A DNA stretch of 47,545 nucleotides from Microseira wollei NIES-4236 (lineage in GTDB: Bacteria > Cyanobacteriota > Cyanobacteriia > Cyanobacteriales > Aerosakkonemataceae): the NCBI RefSeq assembly GCF_020521235.1, contig NZ_BLAY01000070.1, forward strand, positions 1-47,545, in the 5' to 3' direction. Below the pieces are notes generated by a model. It did no database searches, had not been told where the DNA came from, and worked only from the letters and a program-made list of their open reading frames with translations. The first letter of the stretch is position 1, and every line of letters begins with the position of its first letter. Below, one piece after another: positions 15,319-23,959 of this stretch. The position numbers were made by a program, and so were the translations under genes.

Positions 15319-18216
15319 CTACGAACGTACTACGAACTGCGCGATCGCTTCGGTGAGCTTTTTCAAACTTACGGGTTTCGTAAGATACTCGGTTGCCCCA
15401 GCTTCTAAGCATTTTTCCCGATCTCCCGGCAAGGCGAGGGAAGTCAGGGCAATAATCGGAGTTGCCGCAATTTCCCCATCGGCGCGGATTTGCCTGGTTG
15501 CTTCCAAGCCGTCCATTTCCGGAATCTGGATGTCCATTAGCACCAGGTCGGGTTTTAACTGTTTTGTCATCTGGACAGCTTGGATGCCGTTGAGTGCGGT
15601 TGCCATTCTATAACCTTTTACTTCTAAATATTCAACTATTGTATAAATTGTTGTCTCGCTGTCTTCTGCCAGTAAAATTAAAGGTGTTGTTTCCGCAGCA
15701 GGCTTCGGGTTGTCAGTGGCATCGCGCTTAGCGATCAGCTTGCGTAGCGCCAGCTGAAACTGATGGCGGGAAAAAGGTTTGACCAGATACTCGCACACTC
15801 CCAAGTCTCCTGTTCGCGCGGGTTCATCCGCCACGGAAACAATCAAAATGGGAATATGCTGCGTTTTCTGTTCGCTTCTCAATTGCGCCAAAACATCCCA
15901 TCCGGAACGATCTGGCAGTTGTAAATCTAAGATTATCGCATCTGGGTTTAATTGCAGAGCGGCTGCAGTCGTCCCGGTTCCCAGAGAATGGATAGTGTAA
16001 TTTTTTACTCCTAATTCTAATAAATAATGGGCAACTTGTTCGGCAGCGGGTGCAGAATCTTCGACGATTAAAACTTGGTTTAAATTGAAGCAGTAGGGAT
16101 AGGAAATGCAAGATTCTTGATGCGCGATCGCTTCTGATTTCTGACGCCAAGGTACGGACACGGTGAAGCGACTTCCCTTTCCGACTTCGCTTTCTAAAGA
16201 TATGCTTCCCCCGTGCAATTCTACAACTTGTCGCACTAACGCCAGTCCCAAACCAGTACCAGCATAGCGCCGGTTTAAAGCACCCTCTAACTGTACAAAA
16301 GGTCGGAAGAGTTTATTGATATCTTGTGGTGCAATCCCGATACCAGTATCGACGACGCTAAATTGCACGATTTCCCGTTCTCGATCTGCTTGGACTTCGA
16401 GCCAAACTGCACCGCCTTCTGGGGTAAATTTAACCGAATTACTGAGTAAATTAATCAGCACTTGTCGCATCCGCCGTTCATCGATTTCGATTTTGCCGAT
16501 TTGGGGTGGAACCTGACAAGTTAATTGAATTCGTTTTTGATGCGCTTGCTGTCTGACAAAGGCGAGACTGGCATTGCACAACCCTGAAATATCCGTGGGA
16601 GCGAGTTGCAATTCCATCTTTCCCGCTTCAATCTTAGAGAGGTCGAGAACATCGTTGATCAGTTCCAGCAAGTGTTGACCGCTTTGTTCGATGGTGGCTA
16701 ATTTTTGGTGCTGTTTGGCAGTCAAAGGGCCAAAAGTTTCTTCTCGCAAAACTTCAGAAAGTCCCAGAATTGCAGTCAGGGGGGTGCGGAGTTCGTGGCT
16801 CATGTTGGCGAGGAATTCGCTTTTGGCTTTGCTCGCTGCAAACGCTGCTGCTGCTGCTTGCTGTCGCTCTATTTCTGCGTCGTTTCTGGCTAAACCAATC
16901 GCGACTATTTCTCCTACCAGTTTGAGTAGGTTAATTTCTTCTTCTGTCCACTGTTTTGCAGCATGAACGGTGACTAAACCAATACAGCCTACGAGTTGGT
17001 TTCGATGCAGTAGGGGAATGTTGATTAATGACCGGGTAGATAGGCGAGTAAGTGCTGTTTTGTCTGCAACTGCTTCGGGGGGTAAATTATCAACATCGCT
17101 AATCAGGACGGTTTTGCCGAGCAGTAGTTGCTCGTACATCCAAGGGAAGGTTTCGCAGGGGATTTCTTGCAATAATTGGGTTGGCGGAACGGCTGTTTTT
17201 GCACACCATTCGTGAGTCATACTCAAGTATTTTTGCTGGTCGCAGAAGCGAATAATGTAGCTGCGATCGCTCCCAGTATATTCCCCAATCTTACTCAGGG
17301 TAAAATCAATCGCCGTGTCGATATCTTGGTCGAGGAATGCGCGGGAAATATTTCCCAGTAGGTTATCTATTATTGCTCGCCGTTTTTGCGCTGCTTCTGC
17401 TAATATGCGATCGCTTATATCCCTCGCCACCCAAACTACTGTATTTTCTGATGTGGGAGCAATGCTGGCAATAAACCAAATTTGCTGATTTTCTAGTTCT
17501 AGGCTGTACTCAAAATTAATCGGTTGCTGTATTTCTCTTGCTTGCTTAATTTTACTGTTAAAAATCTCGGCTTTTTCCCCAGAAAAAAGTTCGATTGTTT
17601 GACCCAGGATATCGGTATCAGGCGGATAAAAGCGATCCGGATTCGTTGGCGCAATTTTAATGCTGTTATCCTCCCCATTGATAAACAAAACGATGTCGCT
17701 CATCGCTTCAAAAAAACCCCGCATCTCCGCCTCAGAATCCCGTAACCTTTTTTCTAGAACCTGGCGTTCGCGAATTTGTTTTTGTAGAATAGTATTTTGT
17801 TCGAGCAGTTGTTTTTGTAGCGATCGCAACCGCAATTGATTCTCGACGCGGGCTAAAACCTCTTCCACGTGAAAGGGTTTTGTGATATAATCCACTCCCC
17901 CAACAGAAAAGGCTTTAATTTTATCTAAAGTATCGTTCAAAGCACTTAAGAAAATCACCGGAATATCGCGAGTTTTTTCCTCCGCTTTAAGCTGTTGACA
18001 AACCTCAAAGCCGTCCATTTCTGGCATCATAATGTCGAGCAAAATTAAGTCAGGAGGCGCTAACTGTGCCGTGGCGATCGCTTTTTGACCTTTGGGTACG
18101 CCTCGCACTTTATAGCCTTCCTGGGTCAGCATATTAGAAAGCAGGCGCAAATTTTCCAGGGTATCGTCAACGATGAGAATATTGGCTTTTTCGGTAGCAA
18201 TAAACTGGTTGTTCAT
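15319..18216 (-). CDS. Hybrid histidine kinase (REC-PAS-GAF-HisKA-HATPase-REC-REC)
   Basis: A soluble 965-residue hybrid kinase. An N-terminal receiver (about 13-127, LILLDIMMPEMDG) and coiled coil are followed by a PAS-like domain (about 160-275), a GAF domain (about 295-455, with RLSTRSLINIPLLHRNQLVG), HisKA with acceptor in ANMSHELRTPLTAILG, HATPase with NLLSNSVKFT and GTGLGLALV, and two C-terminal receivers (DAIILDLQLPDRSG and LVLMDIQIPEMDG). Three receivers and one transmitter suggest phosphorelay integration. It sits between two other signalling genes on the same strand, with the small response regulator downstream. The signal is unknown; no chromophore-binding Cys was seen in the GAF domain. 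Confidence 0.92.
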   Translation of the reverse strand: MNNQFIATEKANILIVDDTLENLRLLSNMLTQEGYKVRGVPKGQKAIATAQLAPPDLILLDIMMPEMDGFEVCQQLKAEEKTRDIPVIFLSALNDTLDKIKAFSVGGVDYITKPFHVEEVLARVENQLRLRSLQKQLLEQNTILQKQIRERQVLEKRLRDSEAEMRGFFEAMSDIVLFINGEDNSIKIAPTNPDRFYPPDTDILGQTIELFSGEKAEIFNSKIKQAREIQQPINFEYSLELENQQIWFIASIAPTSENTVVWVARDISDRILAEAAQKRRAIIDNLLGNISRAFLDQDIDTAIDFTLSKIGEYTGSDRSYIIRFCDQQKYLSMTHEWCAKTAVPPTQLLQEIPCETFPWMYEQLLLGKTVLISDVDNLPPEAVADKTALTRLSTRSLINIPLLHRNQLVGCIGLVTVHAAKQWTEEEINLLKLVGEIVAIGLARNDAEIERQQAAAAAFAASKAKSEFLANMSHELRTPLTAILGLSEVLREETFGPLTAKQHQKLATIEQSGQHLLELINDVLDLSKIEAGKMELQLAPTDISGLCNASLAFVRQQAHQKRIQLTCQVPPQIGKIEIDERRMRQVLINLLSNSVKFTPEGGAVWLEVQADREREIVQFSVVDTGIGIAPQDINKLFRPFVQLEGALNRRYAGTGLGLALVRQVVELHGGSISLESEVGKGSRFTVSVPWRQKSEAIAHQESCISYPYCFNLNQVLIVEDSAPAAEQVAHYLLELGVKNYTIHSLGTGTTAAALQLNPDAIILDLQLPDRSGWDVLAQLRSEQKTQHIPILIVSVADEPARTGDLGVCEYLVKPFSRHQFQLALRKLIAKRDATDNPKPAAETTPLILLAEDSETTIYTIVEYLEVKGYRMATALNGIQAVQMTKQLKPDLVLMDIQIPEMDGLEATRQIRADGEIAATPIIALTSLALPGDREKCLEAGATEYLTKPVSLKKLTEAIAQFVVRS

Positions 18217-18281
18217 TGTTTTTGGATGGCGATGGATGGTCGATTAGCTATTAACGCAAGTTGCTAGTTATAAACTTTGGC

Positions 18282-18318
18282 GTTGCTAATTGCTAATTGC
18301 TAATTGCTAATTGCTAAT
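18282..18318. repeat. Heptamer tandem repeat (TTGCTAA)n
   Basis: Five tandem TTGCTAA units, the complement of the TTAGCAA array at 14742. Further CATTAGC repeats follow up to the kinase stop region. Confidence 0.8.
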
Positions 18319-18378
18319 ATAGGAGATTTACCAATCGATCCATTAGCCATTAGCCATTAGCCGCTGTGAGAGAGATAA

Positions 18379-21261
18379 CTAGCAACTTGAGTTATTAAAT
18401 AAATTTTCGATTAAATTTTCAATCGTTTCAAAATCAAAATTATCGACAAGCTTAGCTAAAGCGACAGCTAATGTTGCGCGTTCAGAGCGAATTTGTTCAA
18501 TTAACCGGAAAGCAGCTTCAGAATCTGCTAAAGCCGCCGCTTCATAAAGGGAATTCAACCAACTTTCCGGTAAAACCGCTAAATCTTCAGGCGTTAAAGC
18601 CTTGTCGCTATTATATCCTAAATTTGCAGTTTTGACCGATTCATTTTCATAGATATATAGCACTCCAATATGCTTGTTAATCAGGTTAAAAATATCCATT
18701 TCGCGGAAAGGTTTACGCAAAAAATCGTCGCATCCAGCAGCAATAATAATGGCTCGCTCTTCTTCAACGGTACTCGCCGTCAGGGCAATAATTTTTGTAT
18801 TTTTACCTTGACTTGTGGCCTTGATTCGTTTAGTTGCTTCGTAACCATCCATCACCGGCATCCGCATATCCATCCAAATTAAATGCGGCTCAAAAGCTGG
18901 GAAAATTTCTATGGCTTCCAGTCCATTACTCGCTTCTTTAACTGCAAAACCCAGGGGTTGCAGGAGTTGGAATAACAGGTGACGATTGTAATCTTTGTCA
19001 TCTACTAATAATATCCGATATTGGGGTTGATTGGGTGCTAAACCAATAACACGATTTTCAGAAATATCGGGTGGTATTTCGCTATTTTCAACGACATTTA
19101 CCGAAATATAAAAATTAAAAATACTGCCGCTTCCGACTTGACTTTTAACGCTCATCTCTCCCCCCATCAACTGCACGAATTTGCGAGCGATGCACAATCC
19201 CAAACCCGTTCCTTCTGCTTGTTGTCCGGCTTTGGTTTGCACAAAGGCTGCAAAAATGCTGTCGAGTTCTGAGGTCGGAATGCCAACTCCGGTGTCTTCG
19301 ACGTTAAACCAAATGCTGAGATGATTTGAGTGCAGAGGGGCTGAGGTGCAGAGGGGCAGAGGGGAATTTTTATCTGCGCTCTCCTCTGCTCCCCAGCTCC
19401 CCAGCTCCTCTGCTGTTTTTACGCGCAAGGTAACGCTGCCTTTATGAGTAAATTTAATTGCATTGCTGAGTAAGTTAATTAAAACTTGGCGCAGTTTGAG
19501 GGGGTCGGTTTGGATGTAGCGAGGTACTTGGGGGTCGATTTGGAAAATTAGCTGTAACTGCTTAGTTTCGGCTTTGAGCCAAAACCAAGATTCCAACTCG
19601 TCTAGGAGGGAAAAAAGGTCGAAGTTTTGGGGGTTAAAAGTCATGCGACCTGCTTCAATTTTGGATAAATCTAAAATCTCGTTAATCAGGTCGAGGAGGT
19701 GTTCGCCGCTGCGGGTAATAATGGCAAGATTTTCCCGATGTTTTAACGCGAGATCCTCGCTTTTAATTGTAAGTCGAGCAAAGCCGAGAATGGCATTTAA
19801 AGGCGATCGCAACTCGTGACTCATGTTGGCGAGGAAGGCGCTTTTGGCGCGGGATGCGGCTTCGGCGGCGTCTAAGGCAGTTGCCAGTTGTTCTTGGGTG
19901 CGCTGGCGCTGGATAATTTCTTGTTCGAGGGATTGGGTGCGATCGCGCACTTTTTGTTCGAGCGATCGCGCATACTCTTCCAGTTGTGCGCGAGATTGCT
20001 GAATTTCCCGACTCATCTGATTAAACGAATCTGCCAACACCTTTAATTCTGCACTTCCTTCCACATTCACCCGCTGATTGAGTTCGCCGCTGGCAATTTT
20101 TTGACTCGCTGCGCTTAACTTAAGAATCGGTCGCGTTACAGTTCGCGCCGTCAAAATGCCAATAATAATTGCCAATCCCAACGCTCCCAAACAAAGCAAA
20201 ATTGTTCTTTGGGTATTGGCATTGATTTGTTCCATAAAATCTGATTCCGGCACCACCACCACAATTAACCAATCCAACCCAAACTGCTCGGAAAACGGCG
20301 TTATTTTCACCAATTGCCGTTCGCCATTCAGTTTAAAACTGAGTTGCTTGCTGCGGTCAATATTATGAAAATTCCCAAAGCTTTCTTGCAGGTGATTTAC
20401 CGTAGATCGAATCAAAGCATTGCTACTTTCTTTGGCGTACAATTGTCGCAGTTTTTGCACATCAAAGGGTAATATATCCGATGAACTAGCTACCAGCGTT
20501 CCATCTCGCTCGATAATAAAAGTTTCCCCAGACTGCCCCAATTCTATGCGCCTGAGAAACTCTCCCACCGAAGAAAGCAAACAATCTACCCCAATCGCCC
20601 CCCGCAGTCGCCCTTGCGAGTCGTATACCGGCTGCGCGAGCGCAATTTTGGGGCTTTCTTGCCTAAAATCGGGATAAACTCGACTCCAAACCGGCTCGCC
20701 CTCCCGCATCGCAGCTTGATACCAAGGGCGCTTTCTGGGGTCGAAACTTTCCATAGTTTCTGTTAGGTTTGCCGCATTTCCCAGGGAATCAACCGTATAG
20801 CTATAGTATCGATTGTTGGTAGCTTGCCCCGCCCTACCAATTAGCCAGATTTTGCGTTTTCGCAGTCCCAAACCTGTAAATTCGCCTTCGGTACTGCCAA
20901 AAAAAATTGCCGCTCCGCACACCCGATCGAACAAAAACCGCTGCTGCCAAAATTGGCGCGTCAAGCTATTGGGATCTTGCAGGTTTATCTGCCCATGTTG
21001 AATCGCTTCGGCATTAATTTGATTGATGACTTGGGGATTTTCCAAGTAGTGTTTCAGTTGCTGTTCAATGCGATCGCTCACCTTGTTCATCAACTGACTC
21101 GCCAGTTCTTCCACCGCCCTTTGCCCGTTTGTAAACGAAAGATACCCCACAATTCCCACTGTCGCAACAATTTGCAAGACAACGGGAACGATCAGGATAG
21201 TTCGCAACGGGACTTTTCCCGATAGCTTGGCGAGTCTGCGTTTGATGAGTTTGGCTAACAT
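18379..21261 (-). CDS. Membrane hybrid histidine kinase (dCache-HAMP-HisKA-HATPase-REC) with in-frame repeat
   Basis: The 960-residue protein has membrane segments at about 21-44 and 352-374 around a periplasmic double-Cache domain, then HAMP, a coiled coil, HisKA (acceptor His482 in ANMSHELRSPLNAILG), HATPase (NLLSNAIKFT, DTGVGIP, GTGLGLCIA), one receiver (WMDMRMPVMDG) and about 95 C-terminal residues that look like a degenerate HPt or helical region. Between the N box and G1 box of the HATPase domain about 30 extra residues (about 618-648) are encoded by a low-complexity repeat. The N-terminal half is related to the kinase at 7017-9902. Transcribed after the REC-GGDEF-EAL gene, with a 515-bp repeat-filled gap between them. 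Confidence 0.92.
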   Translation of the reverse strand: MLAKLIKRRLAKLSGKVPLRTILIVPVVLQIVATVGIVGYLSFTNGQRAVEELASQLMNKVSDRIEQQLKHYLENPQVINQINAEAIQHGQINLQDPNSLTRQFWQQRFLFDRVCGAAIFFGSTEGEFTGLGLRKRKIWLIGRAGQATNNRYYSYTVDSLGNAANLTETMESFDPRKRPWYQAAMREGEPVWSRVYPDFRQESPKIALAQPVYDSQGRLRGAIGVDCLLSSVGEFLRRIELGQSGETFIIERDGTLVASSSDILPFDVQKLRQLYAKESSNALIRSTVNHLQESFGNFHNIDRSKQLSFKLNGERQLVKITPFSEQFGLDWLIVVVVPESDFMEQINANTQRTILLCLGALGLAIIIGILTARTVTRPILKLSAASQKIASGELNQRVNVEGSAELKVLADSFNQMSREIQQSRAQLEEYARSLEQKVRDRTQSLEQEIIQRQRTQEQLATALDAAEAASRAKSAFLANMSHELRSPLNAILGFARLTIKSEDLALKHRENLAIITRSGEHLLDLINEILDLSKIEAGRMTFNPQNFDLFSLLDELESWFWLKAETKQLQLIFQIDPQVPRYIQTDPLKLRQVLINLLSNAIKFTHKGSVTLRVKTAEELGSWGAEESADKNSPLPLCTSAPLHSNHLSIWFNVEDTGVGIPTSELDSIFAAFVQTKAGQQAEGTGLGLCIARKFVQLMGGEMSVKSQVGSGSIFNFYISVNVVENSEIPPDISENRVIGLAPNQPQYRILLVDDKDYNRHLLFQLLQPLGFAVKEASNGLEAIEIFPAFEPHLIWMDMRMPVMDGYEATKRIKATSQGKNTKIIALTASTVEEERAIIIAAGCDDFLRKPFREMDIFNLINKHIGVLYIYENESVKTANLGYNSDKALTPEDLAVLPESWLNSLYEAAALADSEAAFRLIEQIRSERATLAVALAKLVDNFDFETIENLIENLFNNSSC
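19330..19417. repeat. Low-complexity repeat inserted in frame in a kinase HATPase domain
   Basis: GTGCAGAGGGGCTGAGGTGC, AGAGGGGAATTT and CTCCCCAGCTCCCC elements match the style and order of the intergenic repeat at 36648-36799. The reading frame is kept and encodes a Ser/Pro/Leu-rich stretch including NSPLPLCTSAPLHSN. Confidence 0.7.
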
Positions 21262-21776
21262 AGAGCAATCGAGCCATCTTTCCCCCTATTTTGTACCAAA
21301 GACTCGCGAGATTTTAAATTTCTCGTTCCCAGGTTTTAGATTTCTCGTTTTTCTCGTTCCCAGGTTTCTCGTTTTTCTCGTTCCCAGGTTCAACCTGGGA
21401 ACGAATTGTGGGAGGTTCCACCTGCCTTTCTCGTTCCCAGGTTCAACCTGGGAACGAATTCGCGCTTGTTTGTGTAGCGGCAGCAAAAATGGCAGCGCGC
21501 TTGACAAACAAACCGTACCTCATACGGCTGCAATTCGCTATAGATTTCTCGTTCCCAGGTGTTAGATTTCTCGTTCTCGTTCCCAGGTTCAACCTGGGAA
21601 CGAATTATGGGAGGTTCTCGTTCTCGTTCCCAGGTTCAACCTGGGAAACCTCCCTCGTTCTCGTTCCCAGGTTCAACCTGGGAACGAATTATGGGAGGTT
21701 CCACCTCCCACAAATACAATACATTAGTACGCCGATCCCCCTTGTCCTCCTTGTCCCCCTTATCTTCCTTGTCATA
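21262..21776. repeat. Intergenic array of GTTCCCAGGTTCAACCTGGGAAC palindromes
   Basis: No gene seen. At least four to five copies of a palindrome with arms GTTCCCAGGTT and AACCTGGGAAC occur, near 21379, 21432, 21578, 21624 and 21664, with degenerate half copies at 21320-21375. Each is followed by GAATTRTGGGAGGTTCCA or similar. A decayed copy of the TAGCGGCAGC MITE family lies at about 21462-21542. Dense hairpins here may terminate or punctuate transcripts between the two signalling genes. Confidence 0.8.
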
Positions 21777-23564
21777 TCACCACCGAGGTTCTCTGGCAAT
21801 TAGTTCGATAACTTCATCCGCTTGTAAAGGGTGAGAAAAGAAGTATCCTTGACAGCAGTCGCAGTCTAACATTCGCAGTCGCTCTAATTTTTCAATTGTT
21901 TCAACACCTTCAGCGATCGCATTCATTCCCATTGTCTTAGCAAGGCGAATAATTGCTAGCACAATTCCCGTATTGCTCGGTGCTTCATCGAGGTTCTGCA
22001 CAAAAAATTTGTCCACCTTTAGCGCATTGACGGGTAGGGAATGCAAGTAACTCAGCGAAGAGTAACCGATGCCAAAGTCATCAATACTCAACTGAATTTT
22101 TCTGCTGCTTAATTGCTTCATTAACGACACATTTGCTTGGGAATTTTCCATCAGCGCAGTTTCAGTAATTTCCAGTTTTAAGCAATAGGGATTGAGTTGG
22201 GTTTGAATCAGAATTTGGTCAATCAGGTCGAGCAAGTCTCCTTGGCTAAACTGTTGCGGGGACAAATTGATGCTGATTGTGAAAGAATCATTCACCATTC
22301 CTGCTGCTTGCCACTGGCGAAGTTGATGGCAAGCTTCCTGCAATACCCAATTGCCAATAGGGGCAATCAAACCACTTTCCTCGGCTACCGGAATAAACTC
22401 GGCTGGAGCAATTAAACCCCTAGTGGGATGCTGCCAGCGCAGCAAAGCTTCTACTCCATCAATTTTACCCGTATTTAGGCAAATAATCGGTTGATAGTAG
22501 ACTATAAATTCTTGTTTTTTTATCGCTTGACGCAGTTCTGTTTCTATCTGTAAAAACCGTCTTGCTTCCTGGTGCAGGGTAATATCAAAAATTTGATAGC
22601 GGGATTTTCCCAGTTCTTTGGCACGCCCCATCGCCGTCGCTGCATCTCGCAGAATATGTTCGGGTTGTTGATAATCTCGACCACCCAAACATATTCCAAT
22701 ACTGGCACTGATAAATACTTCATGTCCTTGCAGGTTAAAAGGCTGCTTCAGGGCTGCTAATATTTTATTAGCGACTTCAGAGGCAGTGGTGATATCTTGA
22801 GCCTCGGTCAGGAGAATGGCAAATTCATCGTCTCCTAACCGCGCGAGCGTGTCTTGTTCGCTCAAATTATCTTGTAAGCGACGACCCATAGCATTGAGCA
22901 GTTCATCTCCTACCAAATAACCTAGGGAATTGTTGATGACCTTGAAGCGATCGCCATCTAAAAATAGCACCCCAAACCGATAGTCATGCTCAATTTTAGA
23001 GCGGTTTATCGCTGAATTCAACTCTTCCATAAACAACACCCGATTCGGTAAACCCGTCAGCAGATCGTGACGGACAATTTCCATTTGATTTTGAGCATAC
23101 TTGATCTGCTCTTCCCGTGCTTGTGTTAATTCTTCAATTCGCCGATCTAGTAACATAATTTCTTTTCCTGCTATCCTCAACGATAGATAAGTCTGAACTT
23201 TGACTAAAAGTTCATCGATGACTAATGGTTTGTTAATATAATCAACGCCGCCGACTTCAAAGGCTTTTAGCCTGTCAAATCCCTCATTGAGAGCGCTGAG
23301 AAAAATTACTGGAATTTTGGCAGTTTTTGGCTCTGCTTTCAATCTACGGCAAACCTCATATCCATTCAGTCCCGGCATCATAATATCCAGTAAAATTAAA
23401 TCAATATCGACGGTTGTTGACGCCCTCAACGCCAATTCACCGTTGATGGCTTTGAGAACGTTATACCCTTGTTGAGTTAGCACCGAATCTAGCAAGCGCA
23501 AGTTCGTTGGCAAGTCGTCAACAATGAGAATGGTTGCTGAAGAAAACAGCAGGTTATGATTCAT
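21777..23564 (-). CDS. Response regulator with GGDEF and EAL domains (c-di-GMP turnover)
   Basis: A 595-residue protein: receiver (phospho-acceptor Asp60 in LILLDIMMPGLNG), short coiled coil, GGDEF domain (about 160-325) and EAL domain (about 335-585). The GGDEF signature reads GDDEF (244-248), so cyclase activity is doubtful. The EAL domain keeps EALLRW, NLSPQQF, EITET, DDFGIGYSSL, LKVDK and AEGVET, so it is probably an active c-di-GMP phosphodiesterase controlled by phosphorylation. It is the first gene of the minus-strand signalling island, upstream of two hybrid kinases that could phosphorylate it. Confidence 0.92.
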   Translation of the reverse strand: MNHNLLFSSATILIVDDLPTNLRLLDSVLTQQGYNVLKAINGELALRASTTVDIDLILLDIMMPGLNGYEVCRRLKAEPKTAKIPVIFLSALNEGFDRLKAFEVGGVDYINKPLVIDELLVKVQTYLSLRIAGKEIMLLDRRIEELTQAREEQIKYAQNQMEIVRHDLLTGLPNRVLFMEELNSAINRSKIEHDYRFGVLFLDGDRFKVINNSLGYLVGDELLNAMGRRLQDNLSEQDTLARLGDDEFAILLTEAQDITTASEVANKILAALKQPFNLQGHEVFISASIGICLGGRDYQQPEHILRDAATAMGRAKELGKSRYQIFDITLHQEARRFLQIETELRQAIKKQEFIVYYQPIICLNTGKIDGVEALLRWQHPTRGLIAPAEFIPVAEESGLIAPIGNWVLQEACHQLRQWQAAGMVNDSFTISINLSPQQFSQGDLLDLIDQILIQTQLNPYCLKLEITETALMENSQANVSLMKQLSSRKIQLSIDDFGIGYSSLSYLHSLPVNALKVDKFFVQNLDEAPSNTGIVLAIIRLAKTMGMNAIAEGVETIEKLERLRMLDCDCCQGYFFSHPLQADEVIELIAREPRW

Positions 23565-23959
23565 TGCTTAAGGTTAGTTGAAGTGATAGGACGGAGATTT
23601 CCGCATACTGTCTTGATAATTCCAGTGTTAGCTTGCCCAATTGCTTTTATGCGAGAAGATAGTGACTTTAGAAAGAACTTAAGAAAAAGAAGAAAAAGTA
23701 AAGGCGCTGGCAAAAGTCCGCGCACATCTGAACCCAGGTGAGGAATGGGCGTTCTCATGCCAGAGGTTTAAGGACGTTCGTCCTTACTAGGAACAATCAA
23801 CCCAAATTTTTACTATTTTATCATATTGAAAGTCAAAATACAATGAGTTATCAAAATGTAAAAAACGCCCAGCTGATTTCACCTCCCCTTGACCCTGGGA
23901 GTCCGACAACTTGTTGACGCAGCATTGCCAATTATTGCTGGAGAGATTCGTAGGTATTG
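23565..23959. other. Intergenic region with an AAGGACGTTCGTCCTT palindrome
   Basis: This separates the NLR stop from the GGDEF-EAL start. It contains a perfect 16-nt palindrome at 23770-23785, part of a dispersed AAGGAC...GTCCTTACTA repeat type (another at 43916-43931). No gene could be supported. Confidence 0.6.
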
